A DNA stretch of 64,000 nucleotides from Thioploca ingrica (GCA_000828835.1 AP014633.1:2852001-2916000); one strand, 5' to 3'. Shown: positions 50,668 through 61,084, counted from the stretch's first letter. Notes: a model not told the origin generated them from the sequence alone. Numbers and translations: made by a program.

Positions 50668-51063
50668 TTACCAAATTCTTTTTATAGATCTATTCTCTAA
50701 ATAGACATCGAAAATTGTGTCACAACTTATCAAATTCATATTCTCAATAATAGCTTGTGAAACAATAATACGATCAAATGGGTCACGATGATAGAAAGGA
50801 AGTTTATATTGTGTCAAGGTGTGAGAGAAATTAATGGGTAAGATTTCAATTTCGTTATCTATTACATCATCGATAACGGTTTCGTATTCACCTAGGATAG
50901 GTAACCTACCAATAGCTGATTTAATAGAGATTTCCCATAAACTTGCAATGCTAATGTAAATATCATGGTAACCGTTTTCAATGTGTTCTCTTGCTACTTG
51001 ACTTAATTCAACTGAACCGGAAACGAACCATAAAAAAGTGTGCGTATCGATGAGAAATTTCAT
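50668..51063 (-). CDS. PIN-domain toxin (VapC-like ribonuclease)
   Basis: 131 residues. Acidic active-site residues are in place: FLIDTHTFLW (Asp near the N-terminus), SLWEISIKSAIGRL (Glu), RDPFDRIIVSQA (Asp) and ISCDTIFD. PIN toxins of this kind cleave RNA, often tRNA or rRNA, and are held inactive by a partner antitoxin. The start overlaps the stop of the antitoxin gene by four bases (ATGA), a typical toxin-antitoxin layout. Confidence 0.93.
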   Translation of the reverse strand: MKFLIDTHTFLWFVSGSVELSQVAREHIENGYHDIYISIASLWEISIKSAIGRLPILGEYETVIDDVIDNEIEILPINFSHTLTQYKLPFYHRDPFDRIIVSQAIIENMNLISCDTIFDVYLENRSIKRIW

Positions 51064-51281
51064 GACATATAATCTTTAAAATCATCTAAGGATTCATCAA
51101 AATCAGCAGCCAGTTGGTATTTACCTTTTGCACTGCCAAAGATACGCTTTTTAGGGTAATTTTTCTGCTGAGTTTGATTGACCTGTTTCTGGACTAAAAA
51201 TTCTATATAATCGAAAACTTCCTGTTTTAAACTGTCAGGAAGTTGGGAAAGTTGAGAGTAAATTAGTTTTTCTGTCATCAT
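51060..51281 (-). CDS. DUF2281-type antitoxin (VapB-like)
   Basis: 73 residues. The N-terminal half (LIYSQLSQLPDSLKQEVFDY) is helical, and the C-terminal FGSAKGKYQLAADFDESLDD is the DUF2281 signature that likely wraps the toxin. The gene begins ATGATG with GGAG a few bases upstream; either ATG could be used. It sits directly before the PIN toxin and would be translated first. Confidence 0.88.
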   Translation of the reverse strand: MMTEKLIYSQLSQLPDSLKQEVFDYIEFLVQKQVNQTQQKNYPKKRIFGSAKGKYQLAADFDESLDDFKDYMS

Positions 51282-51431
51282 GCTTGCTCTCCAAAATTGA
51301 TAAAAGAACCTTTATAATTATAGCATTGCAAACCTGGCTCGTAAGCTAGACGGAATATATAAAAATATAGCCGGTTATTAAAACAACAGAAATCAGTATA
51401 ACTTTACTCTTTTTTACACGGATGAAGGGAT

Positions 51432-53351
51432 TTAATAGGTAGGCAAATAAGTTTGTAAATCATCCGGAGCATTAGGTAATCCACCTCGACCGGTTAAGGT
51501 GAAACGACTCAATTGAGTATCGGATCGATTAGCACACTGCTGCTTTATTAAGTTACTGGCATCAAGAAACTCGACGGGTAAGGTACTGGGATCAACGCTA
51601 TAAATATTATCAATTTTGACATCACCATCTAATCCTGTTTCCGATGAAGCCGTTATGGAACTCCCCATCAATTCCATAGGGGTAGCGGCAATAATTAACA
51701 CTAATCCACCATCTCCAGCACTGGCATTGGCTATGATTTTGCTGTCCTGCAAGCGAAATAAAGAGGGACTCCCGATGGCTAAATTCCCCCCTTTGCCTTG
51801 TCCGGCGCTAACTGTCGCACTGATTTGGCCATGATTCACCTCAACACGGTTATGCGCACCAATAACGATATTACCTCCTTTTGCTCTATCCGCTGCGGTA
51901 GAAATACGACCTTGGTCTATTGCTAAAGCATTGGTACTAATATAAATATTCCCGGCGTTACCGGTTCCCTTGCTATCTGCTGAAATGAAGGCATCATCAC
52001 AGATACGTAGGGTATTACCCATTTGCAGATGAATACTACCGCCTTGTCCACTACCGGAAGTGCTGTTATCCACTTTACTATTAGCACCGCTCAAATTGAA
52101 TTCTTTAGCCTTAATGGCGATACGACCGGCGTTACCAGCTTGCTCTTGATTGCCCTCTGAACTCGCTTGAATCGCTGCGGAAGAGTCCGTTGTACTAGTT
52201 AGGGAAATATTGTCACTGGCTTCGATAGTAATATTACCTCCCTGCCCAGGACCAAAAGTAGTCGTGCTGATAGAACTATTTTCCAAATCTAAATACTGCA
52301 CTTTTAAGGTAACATCACCGGCATTACCCGATTGCGGTTTAGTTCCCAAGGAACTGGTAACAATGGTACTGTCTCCAGATAGTGTCGCTTTACCGTCAAC
52401 TTCGATAGCAATTTGACCACCTTTTCCAGGACCAAACACGCGACTATCAATGCTGGAACGATTGTTTAGATGCAATTCATTGGCTTTAATGGCGATGATG
52501 CCCCCGTTTTGGTCCGCTTCGGTATTGGCAATAATGGCACTATTATCAATTTCAAATTGACCACCACGAATGTAAATGTCACCGGCACCTTGTTTACCAA
52601 CATCAATAGCGGCATCATTGGCTAAAGTAATTTTACCGAGTTGCTCTTGAGTATTGACGACTAAATCGTGAGGGGTAGTTGTTATCTGATTAGCCGAATT
52701 GACTGCGGCTAAATTGATACGTCCAGAAATCGCCCGTAGGTGACCGCCATCAATAGTGATATCACCACCTAATAACGATAAACTTTTGCCCGTGCGAGTC
52801 ACTAATTCACTCTCCTTAACTTCAATTGAACCCGGTATGGGATCTAAAAAACCAAAGGCGGAAGGCGGGGCACTGACTAAAAGACTCTGTGCTAATTGGC
52901 GCGTTTCAACGATACCGGCTTGACCTAAATACAGTTGAGTCGCTGTACTAATATGTAAAGCACCCGGCAAATCCAATTGAGTATGTGGCCCAAAAATAAA
53001 ACCATCTGGATTAATGAGATATAAATCCGCTTGCGGAATGTCAGCTTCGATCTTGCCATCAATAATAGAACGTTCGCCGCCGGTAATTCGACCGATAATA
53101 TTTTCAACCGTGGATGGTCCAGAGAAAGTGGCTGTCTCTTCTTTATTTAAATTAAAGAATTTAAAACTATGAAACAAATTACCACCTTGTTGTTGTCCCA
53201 GATCGGCAGTGATATCGAAGCGGGGTCCGGGTAACGTGGTCGCCGGACCTAAAGTGCCATCCAGGACGACTTCAGCTAACAATGAAGATGTTTTTAACAG
53301 CAATAATCCTAAACCGATTCCCCAAGCTAGCCAACGAATGCGATTTGGCAT
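51432..53351 (-). CDS. Two-partner secretion (TpsA) filamentous hemagglutinin-type exoprotein
   Basis: 639 residues. A signal peptide (LAWGIGLGLLLLKTSSLLAE) leads into the TPS domain: VVLDGTLGPATTLPGPRFDI, LGQQQGGNLFHSFKFFNL, FSGPSTVENIIGRITGG and the NPDGFIFGP box near residues 135-145. The rest is a beta-helix of short Asn/Gly/Asp-rich repeats with many GGxIxI or GNAG turns. I chose ATG 53351 because residues encoded upstream break the signal peptide. Such proteins are exported by a TpsB (FhaC-like) porin, which is not in the window. It follows the CHAT protein gene on the same strand. Confidence 0.9.
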   Translation of the reverse strand: MPNRIRWLAWGIGLGLLLLKTSSLLAEVVLDGTLGPATTLPGPRFDITADLGQQQGGNLFHSFKFFNLNKEETATFSGPSTVENIIGRITGGERSIIDGKIEADIPQADLYLINPDGFIFGPHTQLDLPGALHISTATQLYLGQAGIVETRQLAQSLLVSAPPSAFGFLDPIPGSIEVKESELVTRTGKSLSLLGGDITIDGGHLRAISGRINLAAVNSANQITTTPHDLVVNTQEQLGKITLANDAAIDVGKQGAGDIYIRGGQFEIDNSAIIANTEADQNGGIIAIKANELHLNNRSSIDSRVFGPGKGGQIAIEVDGKATLSGDSTIVTSSLGTKPQSGNAGDVTLKVQYLDLENSSISTTTFGPGQGGNITIEASDNISLTSTTDSSAAIQASSEGNQEQAGNAGRIAIKAKEFNLSGANSKVDNSTSGSGQGGSIHLQMGNTLRICDDAFISADSKGTGNAGNIYISTNALAIDQGRISTAADRAKGGNIVIGAHNRVEVNHGQISATVSAGQGKGGNLAIGSPSLFRLQDSKIIANASAGDGGLVLIIAATPMELMGSSITASSETGLDGDVKIDNIYSVDPSTLPVEFLDASNLIKQQCANRSDTQLSRFTLTGRGGLPNAPDDLQTYLPTY

Positions 53352-53433
53352 GATAACCCAGAAATGTGCTGAAGATACAGTTGAATTGATTTCATAACAA
53401 ATCCATAACCCATTATCCAAAATAATTTATTGG

Positions 53434-55863
53434 TTATTGCCAATGACCGATTAACAAAAAAGGTGCCCATAAAGCCGGGTGTTGATAACGACTATCCTGC
53501 AATAAAAATTGTTGCGCCAGTTGTAAAGATCTCGCTTTAGATTGTTTTTGTTGATGTAATTGGCGATAAAATTCCCCAATCAAAATCGCCGTGGCTTTAT
53601 CATCAATGAGCCACAAAGTGGCTAAGGCACTTCTGGCGCCGGCTTTGAGAGCAATCCCCGCTAATCCTAATGCCGCTTGTTCATCCCCGACGGCTGTTTG
53701 ACAAGCACTTAAGGTTAATAATTCTACCGGTTGATTGCGACGTTCGTGAAGTTGAATAAACTGTTCTAATTGATTAATGGTGAGTTTCCCATCATAAGTG
53801 AGTAAAAAAGTTTTTTGTGGATCGCTATCAAATTGACCATGAGAAGCGATATGTAGAATAGAGTAAGGCGTATTTTTTAAAGCTTGGGCGAGATTATCTA
53901 CGGTAAATTCTTGATCCAACAGCAATGAAGAATTTTCTTGATATAATTGTTGAATATCACGGGTTTCTGCAATGACATTAGCTAATGCCGGATAATCTTG
54001 TACACTTTGCGATAACCCACTAATAAGAATTTTCACTGCCGCTGGGGAATTAGAATCGGGTGCCGCTAAAGTGAGGCTAGGAATGGTCGCTATCGCATAT
54101 TGAGTAATCAAAAATTCTTTACCATCATGCAAAGCGGCAAACGGAATCGTGCGCAATACGCCATCTGGAACGATAATCAAAGTCGTAATTTGATGAGTAG
54201 TCAACGTAGTTTTTAGTGGTGCTATCAACCAACGGTATAAACGTTGGGCATAAGGTAAAAAAGCCATCGTTTCCCGAGTTTCTAATTCAAACCGAAATTC
54301 ATTGACTTCATCTTTTAAAACGGCTGCTGGAATGGGTATACTGACTCGTTGAATTAAACCATTGCCTAAACTCAACAGCCACTCAGTCCGATCAGTTAAT
54401 AAAATGGGATAAAGTAAGGCCGTGTGGGCCGGTTGGAATTTTAGAATCGGTTGTTTATAATTATTTTGTGTAACACATTCATCGCGAAAGTAATCTTGTA
54501 ATTCAAAGGTTTTCATTAACTCTATCGTATCAAGCACTTGCTTAAACCAAGGTTGCGGATCGTTTGCTTGCTCAGCACGTTGTAACAGTAACTCAGCGAG
54601 TTCCAGATAAATGGGGCCTAACCGTTCTCGAAAAGGCTGTGAGGTTTTACGGTAACCAATCGCTAATTCCTGGCGAACCGGTTGTAAACTATCCACTGCA
54701 TTTTGATAAGCTTGAATGGCTTCATCGAAGTGTTGCTGCTGTTTAAATAATCGTCCTAATTGCCAGTACCAACGATAAAGAATTTCTGAACCTTGTTCAG
54801 CTTGACTGAAAAAAGAATTTTCATCTTGGTTAGCATAAAAAATGGCTTGGCGAGTTAAGCGTAAAGCTTCTGTATCGTGTTGTTCTATTTCATTTAAATG
54901 TCCTAGATAACCGTAAGCATAAGAAATAAGACGTGAATGAACCCGTTGTTTGGCAATCTTCAGCCCAGCGGTTAAAGTATGATATGCTATTTTTTGTAAA
55001 TCAGCTCGAGTTTGAATGACGGTTGCTGGGAGTGAATTCAAAAAGCGAGCATCTAATTGGCTATGGATATGTTCAGCCCAAGCACCGATGCTAATTAAGC
55101 TAAAGGCTTTGTCGTAATTATCCGCAACCGATTCCAGTTGTTGTTGAGCTAATTGTAAACTGGTTACCGCTGGATCCCATTGCGCTAGTTTTAAATAAGC
55201 ATAAGCTTTATTAGTGAGTGTACGGGTAGCCAACAGCCGGTCGCCTGCTTGATCAGCTAAGCGGATACCTTGATCATAAGCGGCAAGTGCTTTAGCATAA
55301 TAAGCTTCTGCTGCTAACACATTCCCTTCCTGATTCAATAGGGTAGCTTGTATTAACAGCGATGCTTGAGAAGACAAGAGCGATTTGCCTTGGTTAAGAT
55401 ATTCACGTGCGGGTTTATCCTGACGTTGAGCCAGTGAGATATCGCTCAAGCTGATAAACAATTTCACCCCTATCCCAGCCAGTTCCTCTTTCATAGCGGC
55501 AGCGGTTGAGGTATGATTTTGAGTCGCTAGAAACAGCGACTTAGCTTGTAAGAGAGCATCCAATGCGGGTGGAGATAACCCTAATGCTTGATAAGCATTG
55601 CCCATTTGGATCCAAAGATTAATTTGTTGGGAAGTGCTCAACTTATCAGTCGCTAACAGCGATTGCCACTGACGAATAGCTTGTTCAAATTGTCCCCGTT
55701 GTGAAGGGATCGTTCCTGGTTCCAATGCCGGATTCGCTAGTACTGACAACACTAACAAGCCATTTAAACCCAGTATCATTCCAACTTGAGGTGGCTTAAA
55801 CACGAAAGCAAGCCATTGAGATAATAAGTGAATCACAATCAATAACACAGCCAGGATTATCAT
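53434..55863 (-). CDS. TPR-CHAT (caspase-like) protein
   Basis: 809 residues. An N-terminal hydrophobic segment (MIILAVLLIVIHLLSQWLAF) is followed by a long TPR array (about 60-430, e.g. YYAKALAAYDQGIRLADQAG) and a C-terminal CHAT domain. The protease dyad is visible: H675 in LHIASHGQFD and C721 in LTLSACQTAVGDEQAALGL; GARSALATLWLIDD follows. I chose ATG 55863 over an in-frame TTG 12 bases upstream. CHAT proteases are often activated by partner proteins; TPRs commonly bind the target. It lies 82 bases upstream of the TPS exoprotein, suggesting a shared operon. Confidence 0.9.
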   Translation of the reverse strand: MIILAVLLIVIHLLSQWLAFVFKPPQVGMILGLNGLLVLSVLANPALEPGTIPSQRGQFEQAIRQWQSLLATDKLSTSQQINLWIQMGNAYQALGLSPPALDALLQAKSLFLATQNHTSTAAAMKEELAGIGVKLFISLSDISLAQRQDKPAREYLNQGKSLLSSQASLLIQATLLNQEGNVLAAEAYYAKALAAYDQGIRLADQAGDRLLATRTLTNKAYAYLKLAQWDPAVTSLQLAQQQLESVADNYDKAFSLISIGAWAEHIHSQLDARFLNSLPATVIQTRADLQKIAYHTLTAGLKIAKQRVHSRLISYAYGYLGHLNEIEQHDTEALRLTRQAIFYANQDENSFFSQAEQGSEILYRWYWQLGRLFKQQQHFDEAIQAYQNAVDSLQPVRQELAIGYRKTSQPFRERLGPIYLELAELLLQRAEQANDPQPWFKQVLDTIELMKTFELQDYFRDECVTQNNYKQPILKFQPAHTALLYPILLTDRTEWLLSLGNGLIQRVSIPIPAAVLKDEVNEFRFELETRETMAFLPYAQRLYRWLIAPLKTTLTTHQITTLIIVPDGVLRTIPFAALHDGKEFLITQYAIATIPSLTLAAPDSNSPAAVKILISGLSQSVQDYPALANVIAETRDIQQLYQENSSLLLDQEFTVDNLAQALKNTPYSILHIASHGQFDSDPQKTFLLTYDGKLTINQLEQFIQLHERRNQPVELLTLSACQTAVGDEQAALGLAGIALKAGARSALATLWLIDDKATAILIGEFYRQLHQQKQSKARSLQLAQQFLLQDSRYQHPALWAPFLLIGHWQ

Positions 55864-56016
55864 GCTGCTTAGCAATCCTATGGTTTTTCAAGCGAAAGTA
55901 TGACACGACACCAAAAAAAAGATTATAATTCATTTGAACTAAAACAAGTTAAACTTCCTAACTTGCCGTAAATTGGCATAAATTATTACGAGCGAATTGA
56001 CGATTTGCAAATTTTC

Positions 56017-56952
56017 ATGAAGCAACTGGGTATTTTCTTAATGGGACCGACTGCGGCCGGCAAAACTGACTTGGCGGTTACTCTCGTGAAACAGTTGCCG
56101 TGTGATATTATTAGCGTTGATTCGGCGATGATCTACCGAGAGATGAATATTGGCACCGCTAAACCCAGTGCGGAAGTTCTTGCGCAAGCACCACATCGTT
56201 TAATTGATATCCGCGATCCGTTAGAATCTTATTCAGTCGCGCAATTTTGCCAAGAAGCACTGACTGAAATTCAAGCGATTCAGTCAGTCGGTCGGATTCC
56301 CTTGTTAGTGGGTGGCACCATGCTTTATTTTCATAGTTTACAACAAGGGTTATCTCCGTTGCCACCGGCTGATTTGCCAGTGCGACAGCGTCTGCAACGG
56401 GAAGCTGAAGAATTAGGGTGGCCAGCTTTACATCAGCGTCTGGTTCGGATTGATCCACCTTCAGCACAACGGATTCACCCCAATGATTCTCAACGTATTC
56501 AACGGGCACTTGAAGTTTACGAAGTATCTGGCTATACCATGACCGCATGGTATGCTCAAGCCATAACTCAACCCCGGTGGCAACCCCTGTTGAAATTAGT
56601 GCTTTGTCCAGAGCAACGTTCGGTTTTACATGCTAAAATAGCACAACGGTTTGAAGTGATGTTGGCTCAAGGTTTCATTGCCGAAGTAGATAATTTATTT
56701 CGCCGGGGTGACTTAACCGCGGATTTACCCGCTATGCGTTGTGTCGGTTATCGACAAGTTTGGCGCTATTTAATGGGTCAGCTCGATTATAACAACCTGA
56801 TAGAAACAGCGATTAGCGCCACGCGTCAAATGGCCAAGCGGCAACTGACTTGGTTACGTACTCAAGCGGATGCGATTTGGTTTGATAGTGAACAACCACA
56901 GGTGAGCAAAAATATCTTGAATCAGATAGAAAAAAACGTTACTTTTTCCTAA
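56017..56952 (+). CDS. miaA: tRNA dimethylallyltransferase MiaA
   Basis: 311 residues. Adds a dimethylallyl group to A37 of tRNAs reading U-starting codons. Walker A GPTAAGKTDLA, the DSAMIYREMNIGTAKPS segment, APHRLIDIRDPLESYS and LLVGGTMLYFHSL are all clear. I chose ATG 56017; an in-frame TTG 12 bases upstream is less likely. It precedes hfq, the usual gammaproteobacterial neighbour. Confidence 0.96.
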   Translation: MKQLGIFLMGPTAAGKTDLAVTLVKQLPCDIISVDSAMIYREMNIGTAKPSAEVLAQAPHRLIDIRDPLESYSVAQFCQEALTEIQAIQSVGRIPLLVGGTMLYFHSLQQGLSPLPPADLPVRQRLQREAEELGWPALHQRLVRIDPPSAQRIHPNDSQRIQRALEVYEVSGYTMTAWYAQAITQPRWQPLLKLVLCPEQRSVLHAKIAQRFEVMLAQGFIAEVDNLFRRGDLTADLPAMRCVGYRQVWRYLMGQLDYNNLIETAISATRQMAKRQLTWLRTQADAIWFDSEQPQVSKNILNQIEKNVTFS

Positions 56953-57065
56953 ACCGGTTAAAACCGCCATTCATTAAGTGTACAATAAAACCTGGATAAA
57001 TTAATAGGCATCAAGCAAAACCATGCGAGGGAACTAGTATCAATGATAATAATATGGAGAATATT

Positions 57066-57344
57066 ATGAGTAAAGGGCAATCACTACAAGACCCTTTTTT
57101 AAATGCATTACGTAAAGAACGGGTACAAGTTTCTATTTATTTAGTCAATGGCATCAAGCTACAAGGCTATGTAGATTCATTTGACCAATTTGTCGTGTTA
57201 CTTAAAAATTCAGTCAGTCAAATGGTATATAAACATGCTATTTCTACTATCGTGCCCGCACGAAATGTCAAAATTAGCCATGAGGAAGAAGGCGGTACTC
57301 CGGCTGAAGAAGAAGTGCCACCACCGCCACCCACTCCTGAATAG
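57066..57344 (+). CDS. hfq: RNA chaperone Hfq
   Basis: 92 residues. Sm1 and Sm2 motifs are intact: [39 protein letters not shown] and [15 protein letters not shown]. The C-terminal tail is short and acidic/proline-rich (PPPPPTPE). GGAG lies seven bases before ATG 57066, favouring it over the ATG at 57054. It pairs small RNAs with mRNAs. Confidence 0.97.
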   Translation: MSKGQSLQDPFLNALRKERVQVSIYLVNGIKLQGYVDSFDQFVVLLKNSVSQMVYKHAISTIVPARNVKISHEEEGGTPAEEEVPPPPPTPE

Positions 57345-57428
57345 CGACGGGTTAGAGAACCTCACTTTATCAAACCTGAGGAGGAAGAAATCGCTTGCTC
57401 TGGTGAACTTAACTAAGAGGTAATCGGT

Positions 57429-58730
57429 ATGTTTGAGCGACCTCGCCAAGGTGAACGGGCTATCTTAGTGCATATAAATATGATAGGGATGTTTGAACCA
57501 GCGACTCTATCTGAATTTGAAAAGTTAGCTCGTGCGGCCGGGGCGATAACCGTCGGACAAATCACCGGAACACGTCAAAGTCCGGATCCCGGTTATTTTG
57601 TCGGTAAAGGTAAATTACAAGAAATAATAGCACTCGTTCAAGCACAAACAGTTGAAGTGGTGTTATTTAATCATACCTTAACCCCAACACAAGAACGTAA
57701 TCTGGAACAGAGCCTCGGTTGTCGGGTGGTGGATCGCACGGGTGTTATCTTAGATATCTTTGCCCAGCGAGCTCGCTCTTTTGAAGGTAAATTACAAGTT
57801 GAGTTAGCCCAACTCAACTATTTATCCACTCGGTTAGTACGGGGTTGGACTCACTTGGAACGACAACGCGGGGGTATTGGTCTACGCGGTCCCGGTGAAA
57901 CCCAGTTAGAAACCGACCGTCGTTTGATTGCGGAACGGATTAAAACTATCAATAAACGCCTAGAGAAAGTCACCCAACAACGAGAATTGGGCAGAAGAGC
58001 CAGACAACGGGCACAATTACCCGTGGTTGCTTTAGTGGGTTATACCAATGCGGGTAAATCAACTTTGTTTAATCGCTTAACCACCGCCAAAGCTTATGTT
58101 GCTGATCAATTATTTGCAACTTTAGATGCGACCTTACGTCGGATCCAGTTGCCCAATAAAATGAGTGTGATTTTGGCAGATACGGTTGGTTTTATTCAAC
58201 AATTACCTCATGATCTGGTTGCGGCATTTCGAGCCACGTTAGAAGAAACTCGTCAGGCGAGCTTGTTGCTACATGTCGTTGATGCCAGTGATACTGATCG
58301 ACAATGGCGTATAGAACAAGTTAACCAAGTATTGGCTGATATTGATGCGGCCGAAGTACCGCAACTGATTATTTATAATAAAATTGATAAATTACCCCCA
58401 GGTTCAGTACCAGATGAAAGTAGTCATACTCAGGTGAGTAAAATTTGGTTGTCAGCTAGCCAAGGAAAGGGAATTGATTTGTTATATACGGAATTAGCCA
58501 AATACTTTGATAAAGAGATGGTACATTACTGGGTAAAAGTGCCGGTGCAAGCCGGTGAACTGCGAGCGCGTTTATTTACTTTAGGAATGGTATTGCAAGA
58601 ACAATATACTGACAATGGTGATAGTTTATTAGAAATACAGATGTCAGCAGTCTATTTTAACCAATTAATTAAAGCTGAACCGGCCTTGCAACTTATCCAA
58701 CCTCTTGCCAGTGTTTATCAAGCTTCATAA
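57429..58730 (+). CDS. hflX: GTPase HflX
   Basis: 433 residues. The N-terminal HflX domain (GTRQSPDPGYFVGKGKLQEI, LTPTQERNLEQSLGCRVVDR, RGGIGLRGPGETQLETDRRL) is followed by the G domain: VGYTNAGKSTLFN (G1), a G2 segment ATLDATLRRI, ADTVGFIQQLP (G3) and YNKIDKL (G4). It can rescue or split stalled ribosomes under stress. It stands between hfq and hflK, as in E. coli. Confidence 0.97.
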   Translation: MFERPRQGERAILVHINMIGMFEPATLSEFEKLARAAGAITVGQITGTRQSPDPGYFVGKGKLQEIIALVQAQTVEVVLFNHTLTPTQERNLEQSLGCRVVDRTGVILDIFAQRARSFEGKLQVELAQLNYLSTRLVRGWTHLERQRGGIGLRGPGETQLETDRRLIAERIKTINKRLEKVTQQRELGRRARQRAQLPVVALVGYTNAGKSTLFNRLTTAKAYVADQLFATLDATLRRIQLPNKMSVILADTVGFIQQLPHDLVAAFRATLEETRQASLLLHVVDASDTDRQWRIEQVNQVLADIDAAEVPQLIIYNKIDKLPPGSVPDESSHTQVSKIWLSASQGKGIDLLYTELAKYFDKEMVHYWVKVPVQAGELRARLFTLGMVLQEQYTDNGDSLLEIQMSAVYFNQLIKAEPALQLIQPLASVYQAS

Positions 58731-58940
58731 AATCCACAGTGGGAAAGCATTGTTTTATCGCTATCGGCCACTAACTGGCTTTCAATTATAACCATTTTTA
58801 GGCGTTAACATACTAAATTAAATATGAGAAATCATATGCCGATGATTGCAATTGAGGACAAGGTGGTTTTCCTAAATGAGAGAGATACTTACCGCAACAT
58901 GATTAGCTACATTAATATAAGCAAGCTTTAAGGAGTATAC

Positions 58941-60098
58941 ATGGCCTGGAACGAACCGGGTGGTAATGGGAGTAAAGATCCTTGGGGCCACCGTAAAAAC
59001 GAACAAGGTCCACCAGATTTAGATGAAGTGATAAAAAAAATGCGCGATAAACTCGGTGGGTGGTTTGGAGGCAATCCCAACAGACCCATAGGGGGTAGCG
59101 GCGATAATTTGAGTGGCTTAACTGTCACTATTTTAATGGGGGCTTTACTTGGCATTTGGCTGTTATTTGGCTTCTACATTGTACAACCCGCTGAGCGGGG
59201 AGTCGTTACTCGGTTTGGTCGTTATCAACAAACCACTGACCAAGGGTTACATTGGCATTTACCTTATCCGATTGAAGATGTTCAAAAAATCGATGTTCAA
59301 CAAGTCCGTGCTATCAATCATAAAGCGTTGATGCTCACTGAAGATGAAAATATCGTGGAAATTGAACTGGTTGTCCAATACCAAGTGGGTGAAAATGAAA
59401 CGGATGCCAAGAATTATCTCTTCAATGTGTTGGAGCCAGATAATACGTTACATCAAGCGACCGAAAGTGCTTTACGGGAAATTGTGGGATCAAGTAATAT
59501 GGATGCTGTATTAACCAATGAACGCGATCGCGTTACGGCTGATGCTACCAAATTAATTCAAACGATTGTAAACAATTACCAAACTGGCTTAAAAGTTATC
59601 AGTGTCAATATGCAAAATGCTCAACCACCGGAAGCGGTTCAATCCGCATTTGCCGATGTGATTAAAGCCCGTGAGGATGAAGAAAGAAGTAAGAATAAAG
59701 CTCAAACTTATAAAAACGGAGTCGTTGAACAAGCAGGTGGTACGGCTGGTAAACTCATTGAAGAAGCCAAAGCTTATAAATCAATGGTCGTTGCCCACGC
59801 TCAAGGTGAAACCCAACGCTTTGCCAAAATTTTAACTGAATATGAAAAAGCGCCAACAATTACACGACAACGTTTATATTTAGAAGCAATGGAAGCGGTG
59901 TTAGATAATACCAGTAAAGTCCTAGTTGATATACCAGGAAATAATAATCTTATGGTATTACCATTGGATAAAATCTTGACTTCCTCCCAGTTGACTGAAG
60001 CCGCGAAACTAACACCGACTTTACCCTCAACCACGAACATGCCTTCTCAATCAGAGAATAATAAAGAGAATGATCCCCGTAGCAGAGGAGAACGCTAA
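58941..60098 (+). CDS. hflK: HflK, membrane-bound regulator of FtsH
   Basis: 385 residues. A Gly/Asn-rich N-terminus (WNEPGGNGSKDPWGHRKNEQ), one transmembrane helix (LTVTILMGALLGIWLLFGFY) and an SPFH/band-7 domain (AERGVVTRFGRYQQTTDQGL onward) with a helical tail. HflK and HflC form a large ring cage around the FtsH protease. AAGGAG precedes the ATG. The stop overlaps the hflC start (TAATG). Confidence 0.96.
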   Translation: MAWNEPGGNGSKDPWGHRKNEQGPPDLDEVIKKMRDKLGGWFGGNPNRPIGGSGDNLSGLTVTILMGALLGIWLLFGFYIVQPAERGVVTRFGRYQQTTDQGLHWHLPYPIEDVQKIDVQQVRAINHKALMLTEDENIVEIELVVQYQVGENETDAKNYLFNVLEPDNTLHQATESALREIVGSSNMDAVLTNERDRVTADATKLIQTIVNNYQTGLKVISVNMQNAQPPEAVQSAFADVIKAREDEERSKNKAQTYKNGVVEQAGGTAGKLIEEAKAYKSMVVAHAQGETQRFAKILTEYEKAPTITRQRLYLEAMEAVLDNTSKVLVDIPGNNNLMVLPLDKILTSSQLTEAAKLTPTLPSTTNMPSQSENNKENDPRSRGER

Positions 60099-61084
60099 TG
60101 ATGCCAAAGCCAGCTATACTCGGATTAATGGTGATAGTGTTCACCGTTGGATTAATGGCCGCTTTTATCGTCAAAGAAACTGAATTACCGCTGATATTGC
60201 GCTTAGGGAAAATCATTAGCCCCCAAATTGTTGGCATTGATGAATTAAGCCCAGGGCTACATTTTAAATGGCCCGTGTTTGACAAGGTGGTTAAATTTGA
60301 TAAGCGTATTCACAATTTGGATGTCCCGTCAGAACATTTCTTAACCATTGAAAAGAAAAACTTAATTGTGGATTCTTTTATCAAGTGGCGAATCGTTGAT
60401 GTCATTAGCTATTTCAAAACCATGGGTGATAATTCTGAGCGTGCTGAACAACGTGCTAAACAACGCTTAGGAGAAATTATTGCGAATGGATTACGTAATG
60501 AATTTGGTAAACGTACTATTAACGATGTGGTTTCTGGGGAGCGTTCTCAAATCATGGATCGGGTCACTACAATCGTTTCGGAACGTGCTAAAGAATTTGG
60601 GATGAAAATTATTGATGTTCGTATCAAACGGATCGAACTACCCAAAGAAGTGAGTAGCTCAGTTTATCGACGGATGGAAGCAGAACGTGAACAATATGCC
60701 AAGAAATTACGTTCGCAAGGCGAAGCGGAAGCGGTTCGCATTCAGGCTAATGCTGACCGTGAAAGCATCGAAATTATTGCCAAAGCCGAACGTGATGCCG
60801 AAAGGATCCGAGGTGAAGGTGATGCTACCGCCAACGGAATTTATGCTAAAACCTTCAACCAAAATCAGGAATTTTACGCCCTATATCGTAGTCTCAATGC
60901 TTACAAAAAGATTTTCGACAATAAGAGTGATATTTTAGTCATTCAACCTAACTCCGAATTTTTTAACTACTTTAATAATAATATGGGAAGAGTAACTTCC
61001 TCCTTAACTACCGAATCAGCTGCTAAAACAGTCACGAACCACCCAATTATTTCCCCTTCCCAACCAACCGGGACTGATAAATAA
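60098..61084 (+). CDS. hflC: HflC, membrane-bound regulator of FtsH
   Basis: 328 residues, normal length. An N-terminal transmembrane helix (ILGLMVIVFTVGLMAAFIVK), a band-7 domain (LRLGKIISPQIVGIDELSPG, FDKRIHNLDVPSEHFLTIEK) and a helical region with EREQYAKKLRSQGEAEAVRI are typical. Translationally coupled to hflK by a one-base overlap; two ATG codons are adjacent at the start. Confidence 0.96.
   Translation: MMPKPAILGLMVIVFTVGLMAAFIVKETELPLILRLGKIISPQIVGIDELSPGLHFKWPVFDKVVKFDKRIHNLDVPSEHFLTIEKKNLIVDSFIKWRIVDVISYFKTMGDNSERAEQRAKQRLGEIIANGLRNEFGKRTINDVVSGERSQIMDRVTTIVSERAKEFGMKIIDVRIKRIELPKEVSSSVYRRMEAEREQYAKKLRSQGEAEAVRIQANADRESIEIIAKAERDAERIRGEGDATANGIYAKTFNQNQEFYALYRSLNAYKKIFDNKSDILVIQPNSEFFNYFNNNMGRVTSSLTTESAAKTVTNHPIISPSQPTGTDK

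Noticed and set aside
56159-56548. 129-codon minus-strand frame inside miaA
   Set aside because: It is opposite a strongly conserved gene, has no family resemblance and its composition mirrors the miaA codons.
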